DNA from: Streptomyces prunicolor NBRC 13075
Lineage (GTDB): Bacteria; Actinomycetota; Actinomycetes; Streptomycetales; Streptomycetaceae
NCBI RefSeq assembly: GCF_000367365.1
Contig: NZ_BARF01000136.1
Coordinates: 1 to 48,692, forward strand
Length of the DNA stretch: 48,692 bases
Reading direction: 5' to 3'
A model generated the notes under the pieces. It was not told the origin of the DNA. It did not search any database and saw nothing but the letters and a program-made list of their open reading frames with translations. Both the position numbers and the translations under genes were made by a program. Of this stretch, positions 1 to 8,420 are shown in pieces. The first letter of the stretch is position 1; the number at the start of each line of letters is the position of its first letter.

Positions 1-542
1 TCGCCCGGTCCGGACTGCTCGGCGGCGCCCATTTCCAAGGTGAAGACCGACGGGTCGCTGTCGAACCCGCGGATCATGTCGTGGAACTCCCAGGCACCAG
101 AGCCGTCCCTCTTGAACTCCGCGATCGTCGTGGCGGTCGCGTCGGCGACCCTGGCGAAGTCGTCTGCCAGTAGTTCCCTGTATCCCTCGACGACCAGCAC
201 ACCGGCATTGGCCATGTCGCCGAAGGTCCGGCGCCCGCCGTCCTGATGGATGGCCACCCCCACCACGACCCGGCCATAGGCGGATGCCAGCCGGTCGAAC
301 TCCAGACTCATGACCTCGACGTAGCCCAAGCCCAGCCCAGTCCGGCTGTGCCGGGACATGTTGATGGTGCCGTCGGGTGACCGGCTGTCGTAGTGGACGA
401 CATAGACCGGCCGCCCGTAGACGTCGTCCGCGGAGTAGGTCGCGGCGATGATGTCGAGATGCCGAGGCTGTTCCCCCAGGGGACTCGGATCCCACTTGAG
501 TCGCACCTCGACCTTCCCAAGCCCCTTGCCCGCGCTGCTCAC
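1..542 (-). CDS. TerD-family protein, truncated by window edge
   Basis: Open reading frame of 180 codons that runs off the left edge, so the C-terminus is missing. The start is GTG at 542 (VSSAGKGLGKVEVRLKWDPS). Recognisable TerD-type features are the early KVEVRLKWDPSPLG strand, LDIIAATYS, the SPDGTINMSRHSRTGLG acidic/Ser region and the FARVADATATTIAEF helix near the end. TerD proteins are calcium-binding beta-sandwich proteins linked to tellurite and general stress phenotypes; this variant belongs to the divergent Streptomyces group rather than the canonical tellurite operon. No other ter gene is visible here. Assigned by motif recall; substrate or stress unknown. Confidence 0.7.
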   Translation of the reverse strand, partial: MSSAGKGLGKVEVRLKWDPSPLGEQPRHLDIIAATYSADDVYGRPVYVVHYDSRSPDGTINMSRHSRTGLGLGYVEVMSLEFDRLASAYGRVVVGVAIHQDGGRRTFGDMANAGVLVVEGYRELLADDFARVADATATTIAEFKRDGSGAWEFHDMIRGFDSDPSVFTLEMGAAEQSGPG

Positions 543-803
543 CGGACACCACCCTTCCCGCATCGAACCATCCCACGACCGGCCGGCCCCTACTCGTCAA
601 GTATGGCCTGTGACCAGCCACTTGATGCTTCCTTGACGGCCTCCGGCCCGAGCCGGCAGCACGCGAGACCACCTCTTCAGGCCAGCCGACGGATTCCTGC
701 CCCCTGCTCAATATGCCGACAGACCAGGGCAGTTGGTCTTCCGTCCGGTCACGGCGCGCTCGCACGTGTGTACGTCCACGGAGGAGGGTTGTACGCTGCA
801 AAG

Positions 804-2036
804 GTGGAGGGGGACAAGTATCGCTTCGGGGAGTACGAGCTGGACCTGGGTCGGCACCAGCTCTGCCGAGCCGGTGAGTCGGTTCACGTCGAGCCGCGGG
901 CCCTGGACCTTCTGTGCTGTCTGGTCGCGCACCGGGACCGGGTGGTGACCAAGAACGAGTTGCTGGACGAGGTGTGGGGTGACCGCTTCGTCAGCGAGGC
1001 TGCCCTGACCACGGCGCTGCGGACCGCGCGGCGGGCCGTGGGGGACACCGGAAGCCTGCAGCAGGTGATCCGTACTGTGCACCGGCGGGGATACCAGTTC
1101 GTGGCCCCGGCGGAGGCCGTCGGAGACAGCCCTTCGGCCGAATCCGGTCAAGAGGGCGGTGTCGAGCCGCCACCAATACCTGCCCCCACCGGCGTCGACC
1201 GTCAGACGATCCGGTTCTGCCGGGCAGGCGACGGCACCCGGATCGCCTATGCCTCCGTCGGGTCGGGCCTGCCTTTGCTCAAGGCGGCCAACTGGATGAG
1301 CCACCTCGACCTGGAGTGGACGACGCCGGTGTGGTCGCACTGGCTGCGCGGCCTCGCGCGCAACCGCCGACTGGTCCGGTACGACGAGCGGGGGTGCGGC
1401 CTGTCGGACTGGGCGGTGCCCAGCTTCACGTTCGACGACTGGGTCGACGATCTCGAAACCGTGGTCGATGCCGTGGGGCTCGACCGTTTCCCCCTGCTCG
1501 GCGTGTCGCAGGGCGGCGCGGTGGCGGTCGCCTACGCCGTACGCCATCCCGAGCGGGTCAGCCGGTTGATCCTCGCCGGCGCCTACGCCCGGGGACGCCA
1601 GGTACGGGCCCAGAACGATGTGGAGCGCGAGGAGGCGGCTCTCGATCTGGATCTGGCCCGGGTCGGATGGCTCCACCAGGACGCCAAATTCCTGCGGGTC
1701 TTCGCCTCCCAGTTCCTGCCCGAGGGCACGCCGCAGGAGTGGGAGGAGTTCATCACCTTCCAGCGGCAGACGACGTCGCCCGCCAACGGGGTACGTTTCC
1801 TGGAGGAGTTCGCCCGGATCGATGTGTCCGACATCGCCCACCAGGTGCAGTGCCCGACGTTGATCATCCACTCGCGGGACGACGAGCGAGTTCCTGTCTC
1901 GCAGGCCGGCGAACTGGCCGCGCTCATTCCGGACAGCCGGCTGGTCCTGCTCAAAAGCCGTAGTCACCTGCTGACCGCGTTCGAACCGGCCTGGGACGAG
2001 TTCCTCACCCACATCGACGCCTTCCTGGCGGAGTGA
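804..2036 (+). CDS. winged-helix / alpha-beta-hydrolase fusion regulator (copy 1)
   Basis: 410 aa from GTG 804. Residues ~5-100 form an OmpR/PhoB-type winged helix (YRFGEYELDLGRHQL, VEPRALDLL, the conserved Trp in DEVWGDRFVSE, and the wing RRGYQFVA). Residues ~135-410 are an alpha/beta hydrolase with nucleophile elbow GVSQGG, an acid in RDDERVP and a His in SRSHLL, so the triad looks intact. The likely role is a transcription factor whose hydrolase half binds or turns over a small ligand; this is inference from architecture. The start is uncertain: GGAGGAGGG at 780-788 sits 15 nt before GTG 804, while an in-frame TTG at 789 directly abuts it. A paralogue with the same layout lies at 4523-5728 on the other strand, and both flank the 2397-4315 genes. 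Confidence 0.75.
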   Translation: MEGDKYRFGEYELDLGRHQLCRAGESVHVEPRALDLLCCLVAHRDRVVTKNELLDEVWGDRFVSEAALTTALRTARRAVGDTGSLQQVIRTVHRRGYQFVAPAEAVGDSPSAESGQEGGVEPPPIPAPTGVDRQTIRFCRAGDGTRIAYASVGSGLPLLKAANWMSHLDLEWTTPVWSHWLRGLARNRRLVRYDERGCGLSDWAVPSFTFDDWVDDLETVVDAVGLDRFPLLGVSQGGAVAVAYAVRHPERVSRLILAGAYARGRQVRAQNDVEREEAALDLDLARVGWLHQDAKFLRVFASQFLPEGTPQEWEEFITFQRQTTSPANGVRFLEEFARIDVSDIAHQVQCPTLIIHSRDDERVPVSQAGELAALIPDSRLVLLKSRSHLLTAFEPAWDEFLTHIDAFLAE

Positions 2037-2239
2037 CCTCGAAGCGGGTGGCCGGCCGGAGCCGGACCAGGCAATCGGCTGCCCGCGGTAGCGACCGACG
2101 AGGTCGGTGACCGCCACCTCACCGCTCTGGTGCTCGGGCACCGGGGCCGTCCCCTGCTGCTCTCCCCCTCCCCTACACGTCGTGAAGGCCCCGTTCGGGA
2201 CACCCCACACCCGCTCGCCACGCAACCTGAGGACGCGCG

Positions 2240-2268
2240 CCCTCAGCTCGCCCTCAGAGAAGCCTCAG
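2240..2268 (+). promoter_or_regulatory. three direct heptamers with 11-bp period (candidate winged-helix operator)
   Basis: CCCTCAG at 2240-2246 and 2251-2257 and GCCTCAG at 2262-2268 are spaced exactly 11 bp apart. Heptamers at one helical turn are the usual target of OmpR-like/SARP winged-helix activators. The array lies in the 360-bp gap between the regulator at 804-2036 and the secreted gene at 2397. A TTGACG at 2332-2337 could be a -35, but the downstream -10 is not clear. Otherwise the gap 2037-2396 shows nothing coding. Binding is inferred only. Confidence 0.45.
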
Positions 2269-2396
2269 ACCGCCCCCAAGCTCCAGACCGGGGTATGGCC
2301 GAAGCTCGAACTACGCCAGGCCGAGGGGCTCTTGACGAACATCGCACCCAAGCCTGGCCTTCATCCAAGAGAGACACGAGAGAAGAGGGACAGTCG

Positions 2397-2861
2397 ATGC
2401 GACTCGACAACACCAGGACGTCCGGCACCATTCGGACTCGACGGGGGCTGGCGCTGCTGATCGCCTCGGGGGCGGGGCTGGGTGCCCTGCTGCTGGGAAC
2501 GGTGCCCGCGCAGGCCAACGACACGACCAAGGTCGTCTCGGCGGACGGCCAGTCGGTCACGTTCGCCACGAGTGACAGCAGCCGGGACGTCAGCGGAAGC
2601 GTCTCCTTCGTGGTCAACGCGGACGGCAACTGGTCGATCACCGGGACCGGGCACAACTCGCACCTCCTCGTCCGCACGTTCCACTGGACCTGTGATCTGA
2701 CGTGGGACGCGGCGACCGTCACGCACGCCACCGGGGACAAGGCCGTGCCCGGCAAGAAGACCCGCACCATCAGCTCGACGGCGTACGACCCGAACATCCA
2801 GGCGGACTTCGCCGACATCGCCGACCACGGGAGGGCCGACTGCGACATCGTCATCGGCTAG
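2397..2861 (+). CDS. small secreted protein of unknown function
   Basis: 154 aa from ATG 2397, preceded by AGAGGGA about 7 nt upstream. It has a classic Sec signal peptide: basic RTRR, a hydrophobic run (GLALLIASGAGLGALLLG) and an AQA-type cleavage site near residue 40. The mature ~115 residues are rich in Thr, Ser and Asp with alternating beta-like pattern (SGSVSFVVNADGNWSITGTG) and two Cys (WTCDL, RADCDI) that could form a disulfide. I do not recognise the family. It is separated from the downstream Vps62-like gene by a strong hairpin, and lies behind an 11-bp-period heptamer array, so it may be the main target of the flanking regulator. Confidence 0.75.
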   Translation: MRLDNTRTSGTIRTRRGLALLIASGAGLGALLLGTVPAQANDTTKVVSADGQSVTFATSDSSRDVSGSVSFVVNADGNWSITGTGHNSHLLVRTFHWTCDLTWDAATVTHATGDKAVPGKKTRTISSTAYDPNIQADFADIADHGRADCDIVIG

Positions 2862-2911
2862 TCGCACACCGTTCGCACAGGCCGGCGCGGTGCCGGCCCG
2901 GCAAGACCACG

Positions 2912-2948
2912 GGCGTCCGTGAAGCCGTTCGACGCCTTCACGGACGCC
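2912..2948 (+). terminator. 13-bp perfect hairpin between secreted gene and Vps62-like gene
   Basis: Arms 2912-2924 and 2936-2948 are perfect complements around an 11-nt loop. It lies 51 nt after the stop at 2861 and 32 nt before the next start at 2981, so it can act as a terminator or as an attenuator that lowers expression of the downstream gene. No U-tract follows, which is common in Streptomyces. Confidence 0.7.
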
Positions 2949-2980
2949 ATTTCGGAACACCACAGGGGGAACCCAGACAC

Positions 2981-4315
2981 ATGATCACTCAGCGCTACGG
3001 CGACCTGGAGGTCGCCTACACCACGCAGTGGCACGCGAACCCGTACCCGTACTTCCCGGCCGGAGTCCCCGCGGGGGACGAGCAATGGCGCGCCCTGGGC
3101 GCAGTCTTCGCGAACAATGCATCTTCGACGACGTGGCCGGGCGGCGAGTTCGGAGGGCTCCTGGTCAAGGATCTCTCCTCCGGCCAGGACCTGCTCCGGC
3201 CGCCCGTGGACTTCCAGGAGGTGGGCCGTTTTGCCCCCTGGACGTCCCGCGACGCCGTCATCTGGCGACCCGTCCCGCCCGCCGGCTACGTCGCCCTGGG
3301 AGACGTGGTGACCATGCACACAAGCGCGGGGGATGTCAAGCCCAGCACCTCTGAGTTGGGCCTCGTGTGCGTCAAGCAGGTGCACGAAGGACGCGCCTAT
3401 GTACGCCGCGGCGAACTCGGCCGGCTCCCGCTTCGGGTAAATGGATCAGGGGAGGCCCTCTGGGCCGTCACGACCCCGCTGTTCCCGGCGGACGACACCG
3501 AGGAGCATCTGCTCCTGCCGGCCGCCACCTTCAGCTGCGGACCCGACACGCCGCACGCGCCGACGGCCGTGACCTGGGTGCTGGACCTGCCGGCCTCCGT
3601 CGACAAGACCGGCTACGCCCCGGAGATGACCCTGACGTCCTACAACCCGCCCCCGGCCCAGGCGATCGTCACCGACCGGACCGTGACCGTGCCGTACCAC
3701 ATGGTCAAGGACGATGGGCGCACCGAGGCGTGGAAGGTGGCCAACTCACCCTTCTACAAGATCCAGCGCAAGCGTCAGTACGATCTCGTCCGCCACGTGG
3801 ACTACCGGGGCTCGGGCAGCGGGACGATCCTCGAGGAGATCCAGCAAGGCGTCTCGGAGGAGAGGGGGCAGGAGTTCTCGCAGAACGTCGGGATCTCCGT
3901 CAGCGTCACCGCGGGCGTGGAGGCGTCGGCCAAGCCCTTCGGCATGGGGGCCAGCTCCTACGCGGAAGCCACGGTGAGCGCGTCCCTCGAACTCGGGTAC
4001 ACCTCGCGCTACAGCGTGTCCACCTTCGAGAACAAGGCGGTGAGCGTGTCGTACGACGTGCCCGCCGACCATGCCGGCGCGCTGTGGACCGACACTCATC
4101 TGCTGGTCCCGATCCGGGGCGACGGCACCCTGGTCACCAGCGCCAACCTGAAGCTGAACTCCGGCAGCTACGTGGGCCGCACCTTCCCGCACCTCGACGC
4201 CACCAAGATCGTCGTCGCCCGCAAGTTCTCGGACGAGGAGATCAAGGCCGCCCAGGACATGGGGATCGACCTCAAGATCCTGACCGAATCCGACGTCACC
4301 GAGATCCAGCAGTAA
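2981..4315 (+). CDS. Vps62-related protein with pore-forming-toxin-like C-terminal half
   Basis: 444 aa from ATG 2981 with AGGGGGA 10 nt upstream; no signal peptide. The first ~200 residues match the Vps62 (DUF946) pattern: YGDLEVAYTTQW, then AVIWRPVPPAGYVALGDVV and a later Cys/Val segment, the form also found in plant and fungal proteins. The second half has a beta-rich stretch with repeated Ser/Thr/Val alternation (GISVSVTAGVEASAKPFGMG, then ATVSASLELGYTSRYSVS) like the insertion region of aerolysin/ETX-MTX2 toxins. A role as a secreted or released pore-forming or insecticidal-type protein is inference. Followed by a strong terminator at 4337-4369. Confidence 0.65.
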   Translation: MITQRYGDLEVAYTTQWHANPYPYFPAGVPAGDEQWRALGAVFANNASSTTWPGGEFGGLLVKDLSSGQDLLRPPVDFQEVGRFAPWTSRDAVIWRPVPPAGYVALGDVVTMHTSAGDVKPSTSELGLVCVKQVHEGRAYVRRGELGRLPLRVNGSGEALWAVTTPLFPADDTEEHLLLPAATFSCGPDTPHAPTAVTWVLDLPASVDKTGYAPEMTLTSYNPPPAQAIVTDRTVTVPYHMVKDDGRTEAWKVANSPFYKIQRKRQYDLVRHVDYRGSGSGTILEEIQQGVSEERGQEFSQNVGISVSVTAGVEASAKPFGMGASSYAEATVSASLELGYTSRYSVSTFENKAVSVSYDVPADHAGALWTDTHLLVPIRGDGTLVTSANLKLNSGSYVGRTFPHLDATKIVVARKFSDEEIKAAQDMGIDLKILTESDVTEIQQ

Positions 4316-4336
4316 CCGTCACCTGGCGGGCAACAG

Positions 4337-4369
4337 GGGCCCACCGGCCGACGCTGTGCCGGTGGGCCC
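4337..4369 (+). terminator. 12-bp perfect hairpin after Vps62-like gene
   Basis: GGGCCCACCGGC at 4337-4348 pairs exactly with 4358-4369 over a 9-nt loop, 22 nt after the stop codon at 4315. It separates the plus-strand gene from the convergent regulator ending at 4523. Confidence 0.8.
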
Positions 4370-4522
4370 TCGCCCGTCGCTCATCTCTTCCCGGCATGGC
4401 CACGGACTGTGCGACCGCCACACCCACCGGAGCGCGACCGGCATCCGCACGCAGTCGGCGATACGGCCGTGCACCGCGCCGCGCGGGGCCCTCTCGTCAG
4501 CGCAGGCGTTCCGTCTGCCGGG

Positions 4523-5728
4523 CTACTCGGAGAGGAAGTTGTAGAGGTGGGTGAGGAAGGTGGGCCATGCGGGGTCGTCCGCGGTGAACAGGTGGTTGCG
4601 GCTTTCCAGGAGGACCAGCCGGCTGTCGGGGATGAGCGTGGCCAGCTCCAGAGCCTGTGCCACGGGGACCCGCGCGTCGTCACGGGAGTGGACGATCAGC
4701 GTGGGGCAGGTCACCTGGTGGGCGATGCCCGAGACGTCGATGCGGGCGAACTCCTCCAGGAAGCGCAGGCCGTTGGCGGGCGAGGTCGTCTGCCGTTGGT
4801 AGGCGGCGAACGCGTCCCATTCCGCGGGAGTGGCGTCGGCGAGGAACTGGGCCGCGATGTAGCGCAGGAAGCTGCTGTCCTGGGATCGCCATCCGGCGCG
4901 GGCGATGTTGAGGTCGACCTCGGCGGCATCGCGCTCGTCGTCACTGCCCGCGCGGATCTGCAGCCCCCGGGCGTAGGCCGAGGTGAGGATCAGATGGCTG
5001 ACCCGCTCGGGACGGCGCGCGGCGTAGGCGACCGCCACCGCACCGCCCTGTGACACGCCGAGCAGCGGAAAGCGGTCGAGGCCGACGGCGTCGACCACGG
5101 AATCGAGGTCGTCGACCAGGTCGTCGAGGGTGAAGCTGGGCACCGTCCACTCGGAGAGCCCGCAGCCCCGCTCGTCGTAGCGGATGAGTTGCCGGCCACG
5201 GGTGAGGCCGTCGAACCAGTGGGCCCACATCGGGTTGGTCCGGTCGAGGTCGAGGTGGGTCAGCCAGTTGGCGGTCTTCACCAGGGGCGGGCCTTCGCCG
5301 GTGAGGGCGTAGGCGATGCGTGTGCCGTCGACCGACCGGCAGAAGCGGATGACCTCGTGATCGGCTTCCGTAACGGGTGCAGCGGCGGGAGGAGAGAGCG
5401 GCGTGCTGGAGAGCACTGTCGTACTCGCGACGAACCGATGGCTGTGCGGGCTCACGGTGCGAATGAGCTGTTGCCCGGTGTCGCTGTCACCGATCGCGAG
5501 GCGGGCCGTGCGCAGCCAGTCGGCGAGCGCGGCCTCACTGACCGTGCGTCCGCGCCCCATCCTGTCGCACAGTTCGTCCTCGGACACGACACGGTCGCGG
5601 TGCTCGACCAGGAGGCACAGCAATTCGAGGGCCCGGGGCTCGACATCGACCCGCTGTCCACCGCGGCTGAGCCGACGGCGGTCCGCGTCCAACGCGTACT
5701 GCCCGAACTGATAAACCGCGCCGCCCAC
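4523..5728 (-). CDS. winged-helix / alpha-beta-hydrolase fusion regulator (copy 2)
   Basis: 401 aa from GTG 5728. Same order as the protein at 804-2036: winged helix at ~5-105 (YQFGQYALDADRRRL, VEPRALELLCLL) and alpha/beta hydrolase at ~125-401 with GVSQGG nucleophile elbow, RDDARVP acid and SRNHLF His. The hydrolase halves are near-identical in many blocks (RYDERGCGLS, QRQTTSPANG, LEEFARIDVS). The winged helix has drifted: the Trp of DEVWGDR is lost (DRMGRGR) and the RRGYQF wing is SPHSHRF, so DNA recognition may differ or be lost. An inverted repeat at 5746-5763 lies just upstream in an AT-rich promoter stretch. Confidence 0.75.
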   Translation of the reverse strand: MGGAVYQFGQYALDADRRRLSRGGQRVDVEPRALELLCLLVEHRDRVVSEDELCDRMGRGRTVSEAALADWLRTARLAIGDSDTGQQLIRTVSPHSHRFVASTTVLSSTPLSPPAAAPVTEADHEVIRFCRSVDGTRIAYALTGEGPPLVKTANWLTHLDLDRTNPMWAHWFDGLTRGRQLIRYDERGCGLSEWTVPSFTLDDLVDDLDSVVDAVGLDRFPLLGVSQGGAVAVAYAARRPERVSHLILTSAYARGLQIRAGSDDERDAAEVDLNIARAGWRSQDSSFLRYIAAQFLADATPAEWDAFAAYQRQTTSPANGLRFLEEFARIDVSGIAHQVTCPTLIVHSRDDARVPVAQALELATLIPDSRLVLLESRNHLFTADDPAWPTFLTHLYNFLSE

Positions 5729-5745
5729 ACGAAAACTTTACAACA

Positions 5746-5763
5746 TCCCTTCATATTAAGGGA
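5746..5763 (-). promoter_or_regulatory. inverted repeat in AT-rich promoter of copy-2 regulator
   Basis: TCCCTT-N6-AAGGGA, 18-35 nt upstream of the GTG start at 5728, within the most AT-rich patch of this region. Placement suggests an autoregulatory operator or core promoter. No similar motif was found in front of copy 1. Confidence 0.4.
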
Positions 5764-5818
5764 GTTGTGAGCCCTCTGGGCCGGCCCGGGCGCCGGGCCG
5801 GCGGGTACGGCCGGCGCC

Positions 5819-7399
5819 TCAGGAGCGCGCCAGCTCGCGATCCCTCAGCTGGCGCCGCAGGATCTTTCCGGAGGCCGCCTTCGGCACCGCCTCGATGAAC
5901 TCGACCCGGCGGATCCTCTTGTACGGGGCGACCTGGCCCGCGACGTGGGCGATCACCTCGGCGGCGGATATCAGCACCCCCGTCATCGGCACCACGAACG
6001 CCTTGGGTATCTCGTTGCCCTCCTCGTCATAAACGCCGATCACTGCCGCGTCCGCGATGCCGGGATGCTGCACCAGGATCGCTTCCAGCTCGGCCGGCGC
6101 CACCTGGTAGCCCTTGTACTTGATGAGTTCCTTGACCCGGTCGACGATGAACCAGTTCCCGTCCCCGTCGACGCGGCCGATGTCGCCGGTGTGCAACCAG
6201 CCCTCCGCGTCCACCGTCGCGTCGGTGGCCTCCGGGCGGCCGAAGTAGCCCTTCATCACCTGCGGCCCCCGGATCCACACCTCACCCGGTTCGCCCGCCG
6301 CCGCGTCCAGCCCGGTGACCGGGTCGACCAGCCGCGCCTCGGTCGACGGGAGCAGGCGTCCGACACAGGCGGCGGGCTCGTCGACGTCGCCGTCGGCATG
6401 GAGGTGCGAGACGGGGGACAGTTCCGTCATGCCGTACCCCTGCCCGATCTCCACGCCCAGCCGGGCTGCCGCTGCCGCCTGCACCCCGGCGTCCAGCGGC
6501 GCCGCGGCACAGATGATCCGCCGCAGGTGCGAGAGGTCCAGATGTCCGACCGCAGGGTGTTTGGCCAGCGCCAGCATCACCGGCGGGGCGACGTACGCGT
6601 GAGTGATGCGGTCGCGCTCCAGGCTGCTCAGGAACGCGTCGAGATCGAACCGCGCGTGCACATACACGGTCGCACCGCGCAGCAGCGCGTTGTTGAGCAG
6701 TGCGGTCAGCCCGAAGATGTGGAAAAAGGGCAGGATCGCGATGATCCGGTCGCCCTCGCCGACCCGATGCAGGGCGTCCACCTGATCGAGGTTGGTGCAC
6801 AGGTTGCGGTGGGTCAGCATGACTCCCTTGGGCACACCCGTCGTACCGCTCGAATAGGGCAGCACGGCGACGTCCACAGCCGGATCAATCCCGAACGCCG
6901 GCACCTCGCCGTCGCTGAGCATCCCCAGCACCGTCCGGTGACCGTCGGCCGTGTCACAGACCAGGATCTCGATGTCCCGGCCGATCATGCGCCTGACCAC
7001 CCCGACCGCCGCCCGCGCGGTCTCGACCAGCGCCGACACGCTCACCATCAGCCGCGCCTCGGAGTCGATCAGTTGTTTCGCGATCTCGGCCGGCGTGGCC
7101 AACGGCGACAGCGTGGTCACCGTCCCGCCCGCGGTGGTGGCGGCGTAAAGGACCACGGGGAAAAGGATCGTGTTCGGCGAGTGCAGCGCGACCACATCCC
7201 CCTTACCGATGCCTTCTGCGGCAAAACCCGCCGCGAGCTTGCGGACCAGCCCTGCCAACTCGCCGTAAGTCAGTGTCCGTCCGCTGGCCACGTCCACCAT
7301 GGCGGGCCGCGAGCCACGCCGCGCAGCATCGCCGAGCACGCGTTCATGGAGGGGACGGTCGATGTCGGGGACATCCGGGTACCTGCTCTTGTAGATCAC
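5819..7399 (-). CDS. acyl-CoA synthetase / 4-coumarate-CoA ligase-like, AMP-forming
   Basis: 526 aa from GTG 7399, chosen because ACGGAG lies about 6 nt upstream and the length matches 4CL-type enzymes. ANL superfamily motifs are all present: AMP-binding SSGTTGVPKGVMLTHRN, QGYGMTE, the GEVWIRGPQVMKGY block, TGDIGRVDGDGNWFIVDR, and the hinge/C-terminal VKELIKYKGYQVAPAELE with the final catalytic Lys in PKAASGKILRR. It should adenylate a carboxylic acid (aryl or fatty) and transfer it to CoA. The acid is not predictable from sequence. No neighbouring pathway gene is evident, so it appears monocistronic. Confidence 0.9.
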   Translation of the reverse strand: MIYKSRYPDVPDIDRPLHERVLGDAARRGSRPAMVDVASGRTLTYGELAGLVRKLAAGFAAEGIGKGDVVALHSPNTILFPVVLYAATTAGGTVTTLSPLATPAEIAKQLIDSEARLMVSVSALVETARAAVGVVRRMIGRDIEILVCDTADGHRTVLGMLSDGEVPAFGIDPAVDVAVLPYSSGTTGVPKGVMLTHRNLCTNLDQVDALHRVGEGDRIIAILPFFHIFGLTALLNNALLRGATVYVHARFDLDAFLSSLERDRITHAYVAPPVMLALAKHPAVGHLDLSHLRRIICAAAPLDAGVQAAAAARLGVEIGQGYGMTELSPVSHLHADGDVDEPAACVGRLLPSTEARLVDPVTGLDAAAGEPGEVWIRGPQVMKGYFGRPEATDATVDAEGWLHTGDIGRVDGDGNWFIVDRVKELIKYKGYQVAPAELEAILVQHPGIADAAVIGVYDEEGNEIPKAFVVPMTGVLISAAEVIAHVAGQVAPYKRIRRVEFIEAVPKAASGKILRRQLRDRELARS

Positions 7400-7662
7400 G
7401 GGAACTCCGTTTCTCGGTCTGTAGCGTTGGCCGGAACCGCCGGTTGTCGGCGCGGTGGGCGACGACGGGCTTTGGAATCGAACGGTCCGCGCGCGGCCGG
7501 GGCGTTCGGACCGCAGTACGCGTGCCGCACGAGGCAGGCGCGAGCTGACACCTGCCCCGTAGGCGCCGGCCAGGAAGCGGACCGGCCGACTGCGCAAGTG
7601 GAGCCCGTCGGCATGCATCGGCGTCACCTGGCGACTGGGCCGGTCGACGTTGGACAGCTCGA

Positions 7663-7989
7663 TCATCGGTCCTGCCACCGGGCTGTCCTTGGCGGAACTC
7701 TGAGCCTTTTCTGAGGACGGGCTGAGGGCGACCGCCTTGGCGGGTCGTACCGACCAAGGGCGCCATCTGCCGCGTCCGCCCCATGACACGGCGCCAGCCG
7801 GATCGATCTACGACACTTCCGGAGTCCCACTGGGCTGGAAGTGATTCCGCGAGGGCGCTGTCCACGACTTGTCGCGCCCGCTTCCGAGATCGCGCGGGCT
7901 GCGGAATCATCGGAGTCGGATCCGCCGCAGCCGACGAGTGCGAACATCAGCACGGCGGCGGGAGCGGCGGCCAGGACGCGACGGGGCAT
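7663..7989 (-). pseudogene. probable remnant of a lipoprotein gene
   Basis: The frame from ATG 7989 begins like a bacterial lipoprotein: MPRRVLAAAP, a hydrophobic stretch and a lipobox LVGC followed by GGSDSDDSAA. After about 45 residues the sequence becomes Arg/Pro-rich and unlike a real protein, ending at 7663, so the gene seems truncated or frameshifted. GGAG lies rather far (about 16 nt) from the ATG. The rest of the gap 7400-8210 holds nothing I can support. Confidence 0.35.
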
Positions 7990-8210
7990 TGCACGCGTCA
8001 GGTTTCTCCGGAGCGGTAAGGGGGGTGGAGCCGGGAGACCGGACTTCCGGGGGAACGTCAACGACCCCAGGAACACGCCTTCCAGAGCAAGCCCAGAGAA
8101 ACGACAGCGGCAGACCAGCAAACGGCCAATCTTTCGCCACCGCCCCTGTCACGCCGGTGCCCGGGCCGCTAGGCCGCAGCCAACGCGCACCCGGCTCCCC
8201 AGACGTCTTC

Positions 8211-8420
8211 CTACTCTCCGGCCTCCGCCTTGCAGCAGAGCGTGCAGGTGATGCGCCGCGCGGGATGCGGAAGCGTGGCGAGGCCCATGCCCCGTACTCG
8301 GTGCACGAGTTCTGGCCGGGTCTGGACGTGGTCGGTGCACAGGGCCGCTCCGCAGCGGGTGCAGAGGGCGACTGCGGTGGTGACGGTGCTGCTGTGCGCG
8401 TGGCAGTCGTAGCAGTTCAT
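8211..8420 (-). CDS. DUF2180 family small Cys/His-rich protein
   Basis: 69 aa from ATG 8420, whose ATGA overlaps the stop of the antiporter gene, so it is translationally coupled. It carries Cys pairs typical of a small zinc-binding protein: MNCYDCH, LCTRCGAALCTDH and ITCTLCC. DUF2180 proteins occur widely in actinomycetes, often beside ion transporters and stress genes; function unknown. Context here suggests a partner or regulator of the antiporter under fluoride or pH stress (inference). Confidence 0.8.
   Translation of the reverse strand: MNCYDCHAHSSTVTTAVALCTRCGAALCTDHVQTRPELVHRVRGMGLATLPHPARRITCTLCCKAEAGE

Noticed and set aside
708..2225. Long open frame antisense to the first regulator
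   Set aside because: Typical mirror frame of a GC-rich gene; the plus strand has clear domain motifs and this one has none.
2397..2861. Aegerolysin identity for the small secreted protein
   Set aside because: Being next to a pore-forming-like protein suggested it, but the expected aegerolysin sequence pattern is not seen.
5945..7714. Long plus-strand frame opposite the acyl-CoA ligase
   Set aside because: Composition is His/Arg/Gln-rich shadow sequence; the ligase motifs are on the minus strand.
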